DNA of 8,800 nucleotides from JBQTIP01 sp052388025 (GCA_052388025.1 JBQTIP010000234.1:1-8800), one strand, 5' to 3'; positions 1-6,560 are shown, counted from the first letter of the stretch. Numbers and translations: made by a program. The notes: generated by a model not told the origin, from the sequence alone.

Positions 1-397
1 CCTCCAAACGAAGCCGCCGCCGCTCCTCGGGTGGCCGATACATCGGTTTCATCATCACCCGACTCTTCTTCGTCTTCCAACCGAAAAGCGCGACCCTGAA
101 CTGTTCACGGCGCCGAGGCCCCAACCACTTCCAGAGCAGACAAGCGAGCTGTTGAATATCCTCATGGCAAGTGGCGCGGTAGACCCATTTCTGCTTGTGA
201 TGCGGCTTCCGCGGGGGGCTGTCGTCTCGGATACGCCCGATTCCCACAGCTTCAAGGAACGCCTCTAAACGGTCGAGATCGGTGCTTACCATCGCGGCCT
301 GGAGGGCATGGCGGTTCCGTCCGTCTGTACGTGTCATCACGGAGCCTTCTCCTTCCCACAATCCCGCCGCCCAAGCCAATTCGTGTGTGTCCACCAC
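1..397 (-). CDS. LAGLIDADG-type homing endonuclease, partial (3' end beyond window)
   Basis: Read on the minus strand, an open frame runs from GTG at 397 to the window edge, giving 132 codons with no stop. Residues 7-19 (LAWAAGLWEGEGS) match the LAGLIDADG motif, with AAGLWEGEG aligned to LAGLIDADG; E17 sits at the usual metal-binding acidic position. The following part fits the family's single-motif domain: a helix around LDRLEAFLEAVGIGRI (about residues 42-57), a KPHHKQKWVYRA strand (about 66-77), then an IQQLACLLWKWLGPRRREQF helix (about 81-100). Single-motif members normally act as dimers that cut a long DNA site. The start is uncertain: in-frame GTGs lie at 412, 397, 394 and 340 and an ATG at 337. 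Only starts at 394 or above keep the motif, although the best-looking AGGAG lies before 340. The gene diverges from the plus-strand genes. The family call is firm on motif; activity is inferred. Confidence 0.8.
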   Translation of the reverse strand, partial: MVDTHELAWAAGLWEGEGSVMTRTDGRNRHALQAAMVSTDLDRLEAFLEAVGIGRIRDDSPPRKPHHKQKWVYRATCHEDIQQLACLLWKWLGPRRREQFRVALFGWKTKKSRVMMKPMYRPPEERRRLRLE

Positions 398-441
398 TCC
401 GAACGCTAGCACCTGCCACTGACGCCTCGAAAGGCTCAGAC

Positions 442-606
442 GTGCCATCGACCGAACCAACACCTGATCCCCTGCCGGAGCCCACGGCGGTCTCCATCGT
501 CTGCCCGGAGTGCGGGGCCCTCGTGAGGATCAGGGACGTACACGGCTACGTGCTCTCGTGTCACCTCGCCGTCTGCGAGGCACTCGCACTGGTGAACGGC
601 GAGTGA
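442..606 (+). CDS. Small C2HC zinc-finger protein
   Basis: This is a 54-residue protein read from GTG at 442, with a weak AAAGG about seven bases upstream. The frame stays open back to a GTG at 331, but that stretch lies antisense to the LAGLIDADG gene and gives low-complexity sequence, so the shorter start is preferred. Residues 1-19 are a proline/glutamate-rich tail. C21, C24, H41 and C45 form a C-x2-C-x16-H-x3-C pattern typical of a single zinc finger, followed by a short helix (EALALVNGE). No specific family is recognised. Its stop is five bases from the TTG that opens the next small cysteine-rich frame, so the two are probably co-translated. A role in DNA or RNA binding is a guess from the fold type only. 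Confidence 0.6.
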   Translation: MPSTEPTPDPLPEPTAVSIVCPECGALVRIRDVHGYVLSCHLAVCEALALVNGE

Positions 607-610
607 AGGC

Positions 611-835
611 TTGCTCGTTCACGCCGCGCCCTACGGCGGGGAGGACCCCGCCAACGAAACGATCGGCGCGGAAGCGTTCTGTTGCCGCTGCGGGATCGAG
701 TTCTCGCTCTCGCGACGCGGGGAGGTGTTCGTCTGTTGGTGGTGCGAGAAGGGGTTGATGAGCCCGCCGGCCGCCGAACGAGCCGAGCGTGCGTCACGTG
801 CGGGCGGCTCCCCTGGACGTGTGCATGTGCGTTGA
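611..835 (+). CDS. Small zinc-ribbon-like protein (two CxxC pairs)
   Basis: This is a 74-residue frame from TTG at 611. C24/C27 and C42/C45 form two CxxC knuckles separated by 14 residues that include an RRGEVFVC strand, the usual layout of a small zinc ribbon. The coding case rests on this cysteine pattern; the residues after about 50 are rich in Ala, Arg and Gly and look unconstrained. No good ribosome binding site precedes the TTG, and translation may be coupled to the gene ending at 606. The tail overlaps another cysteine-rich frame (742-870) in a different phase. Either two genes overlap, or the true product switches frame near 785-790 and carries both sets of cysteines. Function unknown. 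Confidence 0.55.
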   Translation: MLVHAAPYGGEDPANETIGAEAFCCRCGIEFSLSRRGEVFVCWWCEKGLMSPPAAERAERASRAGGSPGRVHVR

Positions 836-870
836 GCTTCTCCCCGCCTTGCTGGGCTGGCGAAACCTGA
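742..870 (+). CDS. Possible very small cysteine-rich protein
   Basis: A 42-residue frame can be read from GTG at 742 (or 739). It holds C17, C20, C27 and C29 in a C-x2-C-x6-C-x-C arrangement (ACVTCGRLPWTCAC), more orderly than expected for an out-of-frame shadow. It overlaps the end of the 611-835 frame by 94 bases and has no convincing ribosome binding site. It may be a separate tiny gene, or the C-terminal part of the preceding gene after a frame change near 785-790. No family is recognised. Confidence 0.3.
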   Translation: MREGVDEPAGRRTSRACVTCGRLPWTCACALSFSPPCWAGET

Positions 871-905
871 TCGCGACAGGACGCGTGGTTGCCCGGAGGC
901 GGGGA

Positions 906-1042
906 GTGGAGCCGCATCGGGCTTTCCCTGCCCCTACTGCGGACAGTCCGATCTGGCTGAGATCACACCTGATTCGGCGATCATCTGGCAGCTCGAGCTG
1001 ACCTGCCCCGAGTGCGGAACTACGTGGGCCGTCGAGCCCTGA
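906..1042 (+). pseudogene. Zinc-ribbon mini-gene with apparent one-base frameshift
   Basis: The frame ending in TGA at 1040-1042 encodes a textbook zinc ribbon: CPYCG (Cys codons at 929 and 938), about 20 residues with a hydrophobic strand, then CPECG (Cys codons at 1004 and 1013) and a short TTWAVEP tail. This frame has no ATG, GTG or TTG between the upstream stop at 833 and the first cysteine. The neighbouring frame has GGAGG at 895-899 followed six bases later by GTG at 906. One extra base in the short G run at 919-921 would join that start to the ribbon and give a tidy protein of about 45 residues. The gene is therefore either broken by a one-base deletion or carries a sequencing error. 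It would be the third or fourth small zinc-binding protein in the row. Confidence 0.55.
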
Positions 1043-1074
1043 GAGGGTTGCAGAGAGGTATCGGAGGAGGACTC

Positions 1075-1896
1075 ATGAAGCGCATCTGCGTCACCGCCGC
1101 CGTCTCGCTGCTCCTGGGTGCTCTCATCCCGCTTAGCGCCTCAGCGATCGAAGATCTTGAGCGACCCGCTTGGGACATCTTCCTCGTTTCGAACCAGCAA
1201 CGTGTCGGGACCTTCGGCTACGTCCGGAACCTTCCGAGCGGTGCCCACTGGCTGGACGGCGACCGCTGGGGGTACTCCTGCGCTTACATGTTCCTGGCCC
1301 GCCCCGAGGAGCCGAAGACACCGGTCTTCCGGGTGACCTTCCGGCAGGTGGCCGCCGCAGCCGCCTATACCGCGGTGCGGGACAAGTTTATGGCCGAGGG
1401 GCAGCGGTTCTTTGACGGGACACCGAACCCAAACGCTCCGCATCAGATCTCGGGGCCTGAGGCCTGCCTGGGGCTGTATCCCGTCGTGCCGTACGAGCCA
1501 TTGACGGGTGATCCCGGTCCCCGGCCCGTTCTCACGATTTCCGATGCGGGGAGCGGCACGGTCCTGGAGACCCGTGATTACACGGCGCAGCAAGCTCCCG
1601 GAGTGGAGTACGAGATTGAATCGGCGACACCGGATCTGGTGGTAGTGGTCGGGTATCAGGGCGGTGTGCCGGTCTTCGCCATCTACTACGAGATCATGGA
1701 CCCCGCCGCCGTCGCCTTGGCGTGTACCCAAGGCTGTCCCACCGCAAGCGGAGATGCCGCCTTCGCGCTCTCCGACGGCACGCCCGCCACCGTGCACCTC
1801 GCAGCTCCGGCATCCGCCGCGCCTTCATCGTGCGGGACGGGGACGATCGCGCTGGCCGACGGCCGACAGGTCGAGACCACGGTCTGCATCGGCTGA
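1075..1896 (+). CDS. Secreted protein of unknown function
   Basis: ATG at 1075 is preceded by GGAGGAGG (1063-1070) four bases away, clearly better than the upstream in-frame ATG at 1012, which would put 21 residues ahead of a good signal peptide. The product has 273 residues. Residues 1-24 are a classic Sec signal: a Lys/Arg start, a hydrophobic core (AAVSLLLGALIPL) and a SASA cleavage site before IEDLERP. No lipobox cysteine or further membrane segment is seen, so the mature protein is probably released or periplasmic. The mature part has six cysteines (as in SCAYMF, EACLG, ACTQGC, SSCGTG and the final TVCIG), enough for three disulfides. No domain family is recognised. It sits between the zinc-ribbon cluster and the terminase genes, which is unusual for a phage head module. 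It could be a phage accessory (moron) gene or a host gene beside a prophage. Confidence 0.85.
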   Translation: MKRICVTAAVSLLLGALIPLSASAIEDLERPAWDIFLVSNQQRVGTFGYVRNLPSGAHWLDGDRWGYSCAYMFLARPEEPKTPVFRVTFRQVAAAAAYTAVRDKFMAEGQRFFDGTPNPNAPHQISGPEACLGLYPVVPYEPLTGDPGPRPVLTISDAGSGTVLETRDYTAQQAPGVEYEIESATPDLVVVVGYQGGVPVFAIYYEIMDPAAVALACTQGCPTASGDAAFALSDGTPATVHLAAPASAAPSSCGTGTIALADGRQVETTVCIG

Positions 1897-1918
1897 TTGC
1901 CCAGACCCGGGAGGTAGA

Positions 1919-1933
1919 GGCCCCCGAGGGGCC
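1919..1933. repeat. Short GC-rich inverted repeat after the secreted-protein gene
   Basis: GGCCCC at 1919-1924 pairs perfectly with GGGGCC at 1928-1933 around a three-base loop, 23 bases after the stop codon at 1896. It is not followed directly by a T run. A weaker TCCC/GGGA hairpin at 1954-1966 is followed by GTTTT (1967-1971). Together they could weakly terminate transcription between the secreted-protein gene and the terminase operon. The rest of 1897-2040 shows no recognisable promoter consensus and no confident gene. Confidence 0.3.
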
Positions 1934-2040
1934 CCGCGTTCTCAAGTGTGTGTTCCCTCGCGGGGAGTTTTGCCCCACACAAAAAGGGTTCCGGGACGAA
2001 AGCCTAGTCAATCAACTACTTAAGGAGTGGGACGAGCCTG

Positions 2041-2580
2041 ATGCCGCGACCGAGCAAGCTGACCCCGGAGGTCCACGAGACGATAGTCCTCGCGGTCGTC
2101 GGCGGTAACTACCGCTCGGTTGCTGCCGAGTTTGCCGGGGTCAACCGACGGACGTTTGCCCGCTGGATGGAGCGCGGCGAGGCCGCCGCCGAGGAGCTGA
2201 CGCGGCTGGAGGACCTCCCTCGGGCCGCACTCGCAGCCGAGGCGCGAGTCCGCAAGGTCTCAGTCGCGCGCAAGGACACACGCGCAGAGATCATCGCCCG
2301 CCTCATCGGGACCGAGGCCTCCTACCTCGCACTTGCGGATGCCGTGGAGCAGGCCTTTGCCGAGGCCGAGGTCCGCGACATCGCCACGATCGAGAAGGCG
2401 GCTAAGACGCAGTGGCAGGCGGCTGCCTGGCGGCTCGAGCGGATGTTCCCCGATCGGTTCGGCCAGCGCACACACCGCGAGCTGACCGGCTCCGGCGGCG
2501 GACCTATCGACATCAGGCTCTCGCATGTCTCAGACGCAGACCTCGACCAGGCCATCGCCCGCCTCGAGCAGCAGGGCTGA
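2041..2580 (+). CDS. terS: Phage terminase small subunit
   Basis: The 179-residue protein begins with a helix-turn-helix: residues 11-46, with GGNYRSVAAEFAGVNRRTFARW spanning the turn and recognition helix. This fits the DNA-binding domain that small terminases use to recognise packaging sites. Residues 125-143 (WQAAAWRLERMFPDRFGQR) match a block I recall as recurring in small terminases and related phage proteins. The middle (residues 50-115) is Ala/Glu-rich and helical, likely for oligomerisation. AAGGAG at 2022-2027 lies 13 bases before the ATG, somewhat long but usable. The gene overlaps the large terminase by 56 bases, and that order is itself strong support. Its expected role is to bind phage DNA and present it to the large subunit. 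No standard family name can be fixed by eye. Confidence 0.8.
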   Translation: MPRPSKLTPEVHETIVLAVVGGNYRSVAAEFAGVNRRTFARWMERGEAAAEELTRLEDLPRAALAAEARVRKVSVARKDTRAEIIARLIGTEASYLALADAVEQAFAEAEVRDIATIEKAAKTQWQAAAWRLERMFPDRFGQRTHRELTGSGGGPIDIRLSHVSDADLDQAIARLEQQG

Positions 2581-4180
2581 GGCCGAGCGCCTCTACTTCC
2601 TGCGCACGGCACGGTTCCTGCGGACAGCCCCTGACCTACTGGCGTGGTCGGAAGCCTTTCGGGTGGAGGAGGGCCAAGGGCTCGACTTCGGGACCTTCCC
2701 GTTCCAGCGATCAATTTACGCGGACTTCGGGGATCGGTCCCTCGCGACGGTGGACGTCATGAAGTCGGGCCAGTGCGGGATCTCGGCGGCTGCGGTCTCG
2801 CTCGCGCTCTACGCGGGCGACCAGTGGCAGGCGAACGTTCTTTACGTGCTGCCGGGTGCGGCAGACGCCTTCGACTTCTCGGACTCGCGGGTGGCGACGG
2901 CGATCGAGGGCTCCCCCTACCTCGCTGCGCGGTTCGGCGGCACCTCGAACAAGGGCCTCAAACGGATCGGCCACGGATGGCTTTACTTCCGCGGCTCCGT
3001 CTCGGAGAAGAAGGCCCTCTCGATCCCGGCCGATGTGCTGATCCTCGACGAGTACGACCGGTTGGATCAGCGCAACATCCCGGCGTTTCGAAAACGACTG
3101 GGCTCGCCGAAATCGTTGAAGCTCGAGCGGCGGTTCTCCAACCCCTCGTGGCCAGAGGCGGGGATCCACCGGCTGTGGCTCGACTCGGACCAACACGAGT
3201 GGCTGGTTCGGTGCACGCCCTGTCGGCATGAGGCGCCCGTCCACTACGAGGCGACCGACGGGGAGCACCAGGTCGATGAGGAGCGGGCGCTGCGGATCTG
3301 CGGTCGTTGTCGCCGACCCCTCTCGCGTGAGGTGATCGCTGGTGGGCGCTGGGTCGCGGCACGCCCGGCAATCGCTCGGCGCGGGTACCACGTCTCAAAG
3401 CTCATCTCACCCGACCAGGTCATAGCCGAGCTCACCGAGGAGCATCGCAGCAGCGATGAGACGGCGCTTCAGGCTCACTACAACTTCGATCTCGGGTTGC
3501 CGTATTCGCCCAGGGGCGGTTCGCTCTCCGAGGCGACCGTGGACGCGTGCCGACGCCGCTACGTCCCGCCGGATGCCTACACCGGCCCGGACTGGGTTAC
3601 CGCCGGCGTCGATGTCGGCCGTGTGCTGCACGTGCGGATCTCGAGGTGGATGACATCGGGGCGAGCGGCACCGCTTTTCATCGGCGAGATACCCGGCTTC
3701 CGCGAGCTCGCCCAACTCTGGGATCGCTACGGCGTGAACTTTGGGCTGATCGACGAGCGGCCCGAGGAGCGCCAGGCCCGCGAGTTCGCCGCAGCCTTCG
3801 GCGGACGCGTGATGCTCATCCGTTGGGCTGGCCGCGAACAGCGTGACGAGCTCGTGGTCGATGCCGACCATGGCCTCGTGATCGCGCGACGGACCTGGGC
3901 GTGTGACCAGACGATCGCCTCCTACGAGGCACAGCAGCGGCTGCTGCCGGAGAACCTGCCGCGCCATTACGTGCCGCAGGTAACGGCCGTGTACAGGACC
4001 TTCGAGGAGACGATGAGCGGTCAGAAAGTCGCGATCTACGTACGCCAGCGCCCCGATGACTACTTCTTCGCGGAGACCTACGACCTGATGGCGCGCCTCG
4101 CGCGGGGCGGGCCGGCTGCGGAGGGCGCGGGGCCGGCGCCGGAGTCGATCCGGGCCCGTTCGGCGAGGGCGAGGAGCTGA
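2525..4180 (+). CDS. terL: Phage terminase large subunit, GpA type
   Basis: This 551-residue motor protein would package DNA into the prohead by ATP hydrolysis and cut it. The ATPase half has a divergent Walker A (K80-S-G-Q-C-G-I-S87), Walker B (VLILDE, D175/E176) and a coupling-type motif (FSNPSWP, 204-210). A Cys4 zinc knuckle follows (C230, C233, C259, C262), as found in lambda gpA relatives. The nuclease half shows the metal-site pattern: D363 in AGVDVG, D410 in LIDERP and a late acidic cluster at D511/D512 and D520. Lambda gpA is 641 residues, so this is a compact member. The ATG at 2525 lies inside the small terminase gene; family-like sequence (AERLYFLRTARFLR) already begins near residue 20 and no other start is available. 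The last 25 residues are Ala/Arg/Pro-rich and probably disordered. Confidence 0.92.
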   Translation: MSQTQTSTRPSPASSSRAEAERLYFLRTARFLRTAPDLLAWSEAFRVEEGQGLDFGTFPFQRSIYADFGDRSLATVDVMKSGQCGISAAAVSLALYAGDQWQANVLYVLPGAADAFDFSDSRVATAIEGSPYLAARFGGTSNKGLKRIGHGWLYFRGSVSEKKALSIPADVLILDEYDRLDQRNIPAFRKRLGSPKSLKLERRFSNPSWPEAGIHRLWLDSDQHEWLVRCTPCRHEAPVHYEATDGEHQVDEERALRICGRCRRPLSREVIAGGRWVAARPAIARRGYHVSKLISPDQVIAELTEEHRSSDETALQAHYNFDLGLPYSPRGGSLSEATVDACRRRYVPPDAYTGPDWVTAGVDVGRVLHVRISRWMTSGRAAPLFIGEIPGFRELAQLWDRYGVNFGLIDERPEERQAREFAAAFGGRVMLIRWAGREQRDELVVDADHGLVIARRTWACDQTIASYEAQQRLLPENLPRHYVPQVTAVYRTFEETMSGQKVAIYVRQRPDDYFFAETYDLMARLARGGPAAEGAGPAPESIRARSARARS

Positions 4181-5586
4181 TGGGACTTCGTTCTTGGTTG
4201 GCACGTCGCTGGGGTTCTGATCTGGCCGAGGCCGTCGCCACCGGGGCAATCGACTCCGATGACCACTTGTACCGGTCGACCACGACGTCCAAGCGGGACC
4301 TGCCGTCCATCTCGCACGATCGCGCGCAGGAGATCTGCTACAAGCTCTACCGCGAGAACGCGCTCGGCCACCGCCTCACGGAGATCATCCCGGACTTCAT
4401 CGTCGGAGACGGGATCGGCTGGTCGGCGAAGAACCCGCATGTCGCCGAGCTCGTTGCCGAGTTCTGGGAGGACGACGTCAACCGGCTGGAGCTGCGCGTC
4501 CACGACTTCGCCAACGAGCTGGGGCTTTACGGCGAGCTCATCCCCGAGGGGATCACGGGTGAGGGTTCGGGCGTCGTTCGGCTTGGCTACATCGACTCGT
4601 CTCAGGTCAAGGCCGTCACGGCCGAGGAGCGCAACCCACTCGCGACCGATGTCGTCTGGATCAGGGAGAAGGGGTTCGGCCAGAAGGGCCGACCGCTTCA
4701 GATCATTCGTGATCGAGGGTCGGGGCACCTATCCGGCGACGTCTTCTTCTTCCGCGTCAATTCGCCGTCGAATGCGACGCGAGGCTGGCCGGATCTGCTT
4801 CACGTCGCCGACTGGATCCACAATTTCGACCAGATGCTCTGGGAGGTCACGGAGCGCTCAGCACTCGCGCGGAACTTCATCTGGGACGTGCTGCTCGAGG
4901 GCTTCAGCCAGGAGCAGGTCGATGACTGGCTCCGCCGTCACGGCAACGCGCCTTTGTCCGGGTCGGTCCGGGCGCACAACGAGAAGGTCACCTGGTCCGC
5001 CGTGGCTCCACAGCTCGGAGCATTCGAGATCGTGAAGGAGATCGACGCCGTCCGCGAGCACATCGCAGGCTCGTTCGGCATCCCGAAGCACTGGCTCTCC
5101 GCGGCCGCCGATGTGAACCGAGCGACCGCGATGGAGATGAGCTCTCCGACCACTCGGCGCCTCTCGCGGAGGCAGGTCTACTTCCTCGCCTGCCTGAAGC
5201 GAATCCTCCGCTACGTGCTCGAGCAGGCTGAGGAGTCCGGGCGGCTGGAGACAGAGGCCGGCCTGGTGCCGATCTACGCCGACGACGGCAAGCCGACGGA
5301 CCGGGCCGCGAAGCCGTACCAGCTGGTCGAGCTGCACGCCCCTGCGATTTCGCCACGCGATGCCTACCGGGGAGGACAGCTCCTCACCCAAGCTGCGTCC
5401 GGATTCGCACTCGCGAAGGACCATGGGTGGCTCGACGATCAGACGATCAGGCGCGCGCTGGGGCAGATACTCGCCCAGATGGGCGTGCCGTTTGACCCAG
5501 CGACTGCGCCGCAACCGTCCACACCACCGTCCTCAATCTCAGGAAACGGCAAGGTGAAGGCCCTGAGCGAACGGAGGAGCACATGA
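4180..5586 (+). CDS. Phage portal protein
   Basis: This 468-residue protein would form the dodecameric ring at the capsid vertex through which the terminase pumps DNA and to which the tail joins. Its ATG shares one base with the terminase stop (TGATG), implying translational coupling. Portal hallmarks are the early helical crown/wing region (SHDRAQEICYKLYRENALGHRLTEIIPDFIVGDG, split around residues 45-78) and FGIPKHWLS (299-307) followed by NRATAMEMSSPTTRRL (313-328). That last pair is the conserved 'FGIP ... N...A.E' block in the clip/stem part of many portals. Length is normal for the family. The C-terminal 30 residues are Pro/Ser-rich. Position directly after the large terminase supports the call. 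The subfamily (HK97-, SPP1- or Mu-like) is not settled by eye. Confidence 0.9.
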   Translation: MGLRSWLARRWGSDLAEAVATGAIDSDDHLYRSTTTSKRDLPSISHDRAQEICYKLYRENALGHRLTEIIPDFIVGDGIGWSAKNPHVAELVAEFWEDDVNRLELRVHDFANELGLYGELIPEGITGEGSGVVRLGYIDSSQVKAVTAEERNPLATDVVWIREKGFGQKGRPLQIIRDRGSGHLSGDVFFFRVNSPSNATRGWPDLLHVADWIHNFDQMLWEVTERSALARNFIWDVLLEGFSQEQVDDWLRRHGNAPLSGSVRAHNEKVTWSAVAPQLGAFEIVKEIDAVREHIAGSFGIPKHWLSAAADVNRATAMEMSSPTTRRLSRRQVYFLACLKRILRYVLEQAEESGRLETEAGLVPIYADDGKPTDRAAKPYQLVELHAPAISPRDAYRGGQLLTQAASGFALAKDHGWLDDQTIRRALGQILAQMGVPFDPATAPQPSTPPSSISGNGKVKALSERRST

Positions 5587-6047
5587 GCCAGGACGCAAGG
5601 GCCGCGAAGGCCCTCTCGAAGGCACTCGGCCACAAGGTCAGCGCCGATGACCTCGGGGGCATCCGCGAGGAGCCGGGCGGGGATCTGATCGTCGTCACGG
5701 CATTCGGCCACAAGGCCCGCATCACGGCAGCGGACGAGGTGGAGCTGCTCACCGGACCGGGCTCGCAGCCCGAGGTCTTCGAGCCGCCGGAGCCGCCGGC
5801 CGAGCCTTCCGAGGCGCAGGAGGACCTGCCACCGCTGCAGGAGTCCGTAGCTCCGGAGGCTGTGACTGAGGCTGAGGGTGATCCTGACTTCTTCGAGCTC
5901 TTCAAGGGGACGAACCGCCAGTGGTACTTCCACCGGAAGGCTGCAAACGGCGAGGTCGTCAGCGCCAGCGAGGGCTACAGCCGCCGGAAGGATGCCGCGC
6001 AGGAAGCCGAGCGCCAGGCCGACGGCCTCGAGGTCCGCGAGGTCTAG
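5583..6047 (+). CDS. Two-part small protein with C-terminal DUF1508 (YegP-like) domain
   Basis: The 154-residue protein starts at an ATGA overlap with the portal stop, just after CGGAGGAG. Residues 1-57 form a small domain (ALGHKVSADDLGGIREEPG, then alternating strands). Residues 62-100 are a Pro/Glu-rich linker. Residues 103-146 resemble DUF1508, the domain repeated in E. coli YegP: FELFKGTNRQWYFHRKAANG, then EVVSASEGYSRRKDAAQEAE, matching the family's 'F.....G.W...L.AANG..I..SEGY......A...I' pattern. The family's biochemical role is not established. Position between portal and capsid protease, in tight coupling, suggests a head-associated or assembly role, which is inference. One domain copy is present rather than YegP's tandem pair. 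Confidence 0.75.
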   Translation: MSQDARAAKALSKALGHKVSADDLGGIREEPGGDLIVVTAFGHKARITAADEVELLTGPGSQPEVFEPPEPPAEPSEAQEDLPPLQESVAPEAVTEAEGDPDFFELFKGTNRQWYFHRKAANGEVVSASEGYSRRKDAAQEAERQADGLEVREV

Positions 6048-6257
6048 TTGCGCCGCTTCCTCGACGACGAGCAGATAGCCGAGACGCTGGAGCGCTACGG
6101 GTTCGCCGACGACGCACCCCTTTCCGGGATCTCTTACGACGGCGACCAGGTGAGGATCGTGATCGGGAACTCACCCGTCCGGATTCTGACCGTGCCTCCT
6201 GACATCCTCGAGCGCCCGGCACCAGCACCGGGGCGCGCACGCATCTTCAGCCACTAG
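6048..6257 (+). CDS. Small conserved-position hypothetical protein
   Basis: This 69-residue protein starts at TTG immediately after the TAG of the previous gene, with GAGGT a few bases upstream, so translation is probably coupled. It has an N-terminal helix (RRFLDDEQIAETLERYGF) and then short strands (GISYDGDQVRIVIGNSPVRI), ending in a Pro/Arg tail. No family is recognised. Good strand direction, codon use like its neighbours and exact packing between two genes support it being real. It belongs to the block of small genes between portal and capsid. Confidence 0.65.
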   Translation: MRRFLDDEQIAETLERYGFADDAPLSGISYDGDQVRIVIGNSPVRILTVPPDILERPAPAPGRARIFSH

Positions 6258-6266
6258 GGAGAGCCC

Positions 6267-6554
6267 ATGCCCACGAAGACGATGGATGGTGTCCCCTACC
6301 CCGCCGGCGCCTTCCTGTACGTCCCCGACCCGGCCAAGCCGAGCACATGGAAGCTCCGCATCGGGGATCGAAAAGGGAAGCCCGATGTCGCCCAGATGGG
6401 GGCGGCCGCCGCAGCGCTCACCGTGGGCTATCGAGGGCGCACGGTGGACCTCCCCGACGACCTGAAGGCTCGGCTCATCGCCAAGCTCCGAGGGATCTAC
6501 AAGCGGCTGAAGGAGGAGCCCCCCTCCTCGATCGCCGACGCCGTGGCGGAGTAA
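6267..6554 (+). CDS. Small phage head-module protein (YPAGAFLYVPDP...STWKLRI type)
   Basis: This 95-residue protein has GGGAGA five bases before its ATG and ends six bases before the capsid fusion gene. Residues about 11-32 (YPAGAFLYVPDPAKPSTWKL and the next residues) and the later DLPDDLKARLIAKLRGIYK helix (about 62-80) form a pattern I recall from small proteins or domains near phage prohead proteases and capsid genes. I cannot give it a formal family name. Whether it acts as a capsid accessory, protease partner or something else is not visible in the sequence. Codon use and spacing match the operon. Confidence 0.7.
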   Translation: MPTKTMDGVPYPAGAFLYVPDPAKPSTWKLRIGDRKGKPDVAQMGAAAAALTVGYRGRTVDLPDDLKARLIAKLRGIYKRLKEEPPSSIADAVAE

Positions 6555-6560
6555 CTCGGC

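Noticed and set aside
331..441. N-terminal extension of the first zinc-finger gene from GTG at 331
   Set aside because: It lies antisense to the LAGLIDADG motif region, is low-complexity, and a later GTG at 442 keeps the whole zinc finger.
1012..1074. 21-residue N-terminal extension of the secreted protein
   Set aside because: GGAGGAGG is placed for the ATG at 1075, and a signal peptide should sit at the very N-terminus.
1141..1797. 218-codon minus-strand open frame opposite the secreted-protein gene
   Set aside because: The plus-strand gene has a strong ribosome binding site and signal peptide; the antisense translation shows no recognisable family.
1722..2108. Plus-strand frame crossing the gap before the small terminase; part of it (VLKCVFPRGEFCPTQKG) looks mildly protein-like
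   Set aside because: Most of it overlaps two well-supported genes in another frame, the first half is Arg-rich shadow sequence, and no start with a ribosome binding site was found in the gap.
3407..4249. 280-codon minus-strand open frame opposite the large terminase
   Set aside because: It is an antisense shadow of the terminase nuclease half, with no ribosome binding site or domain signal.
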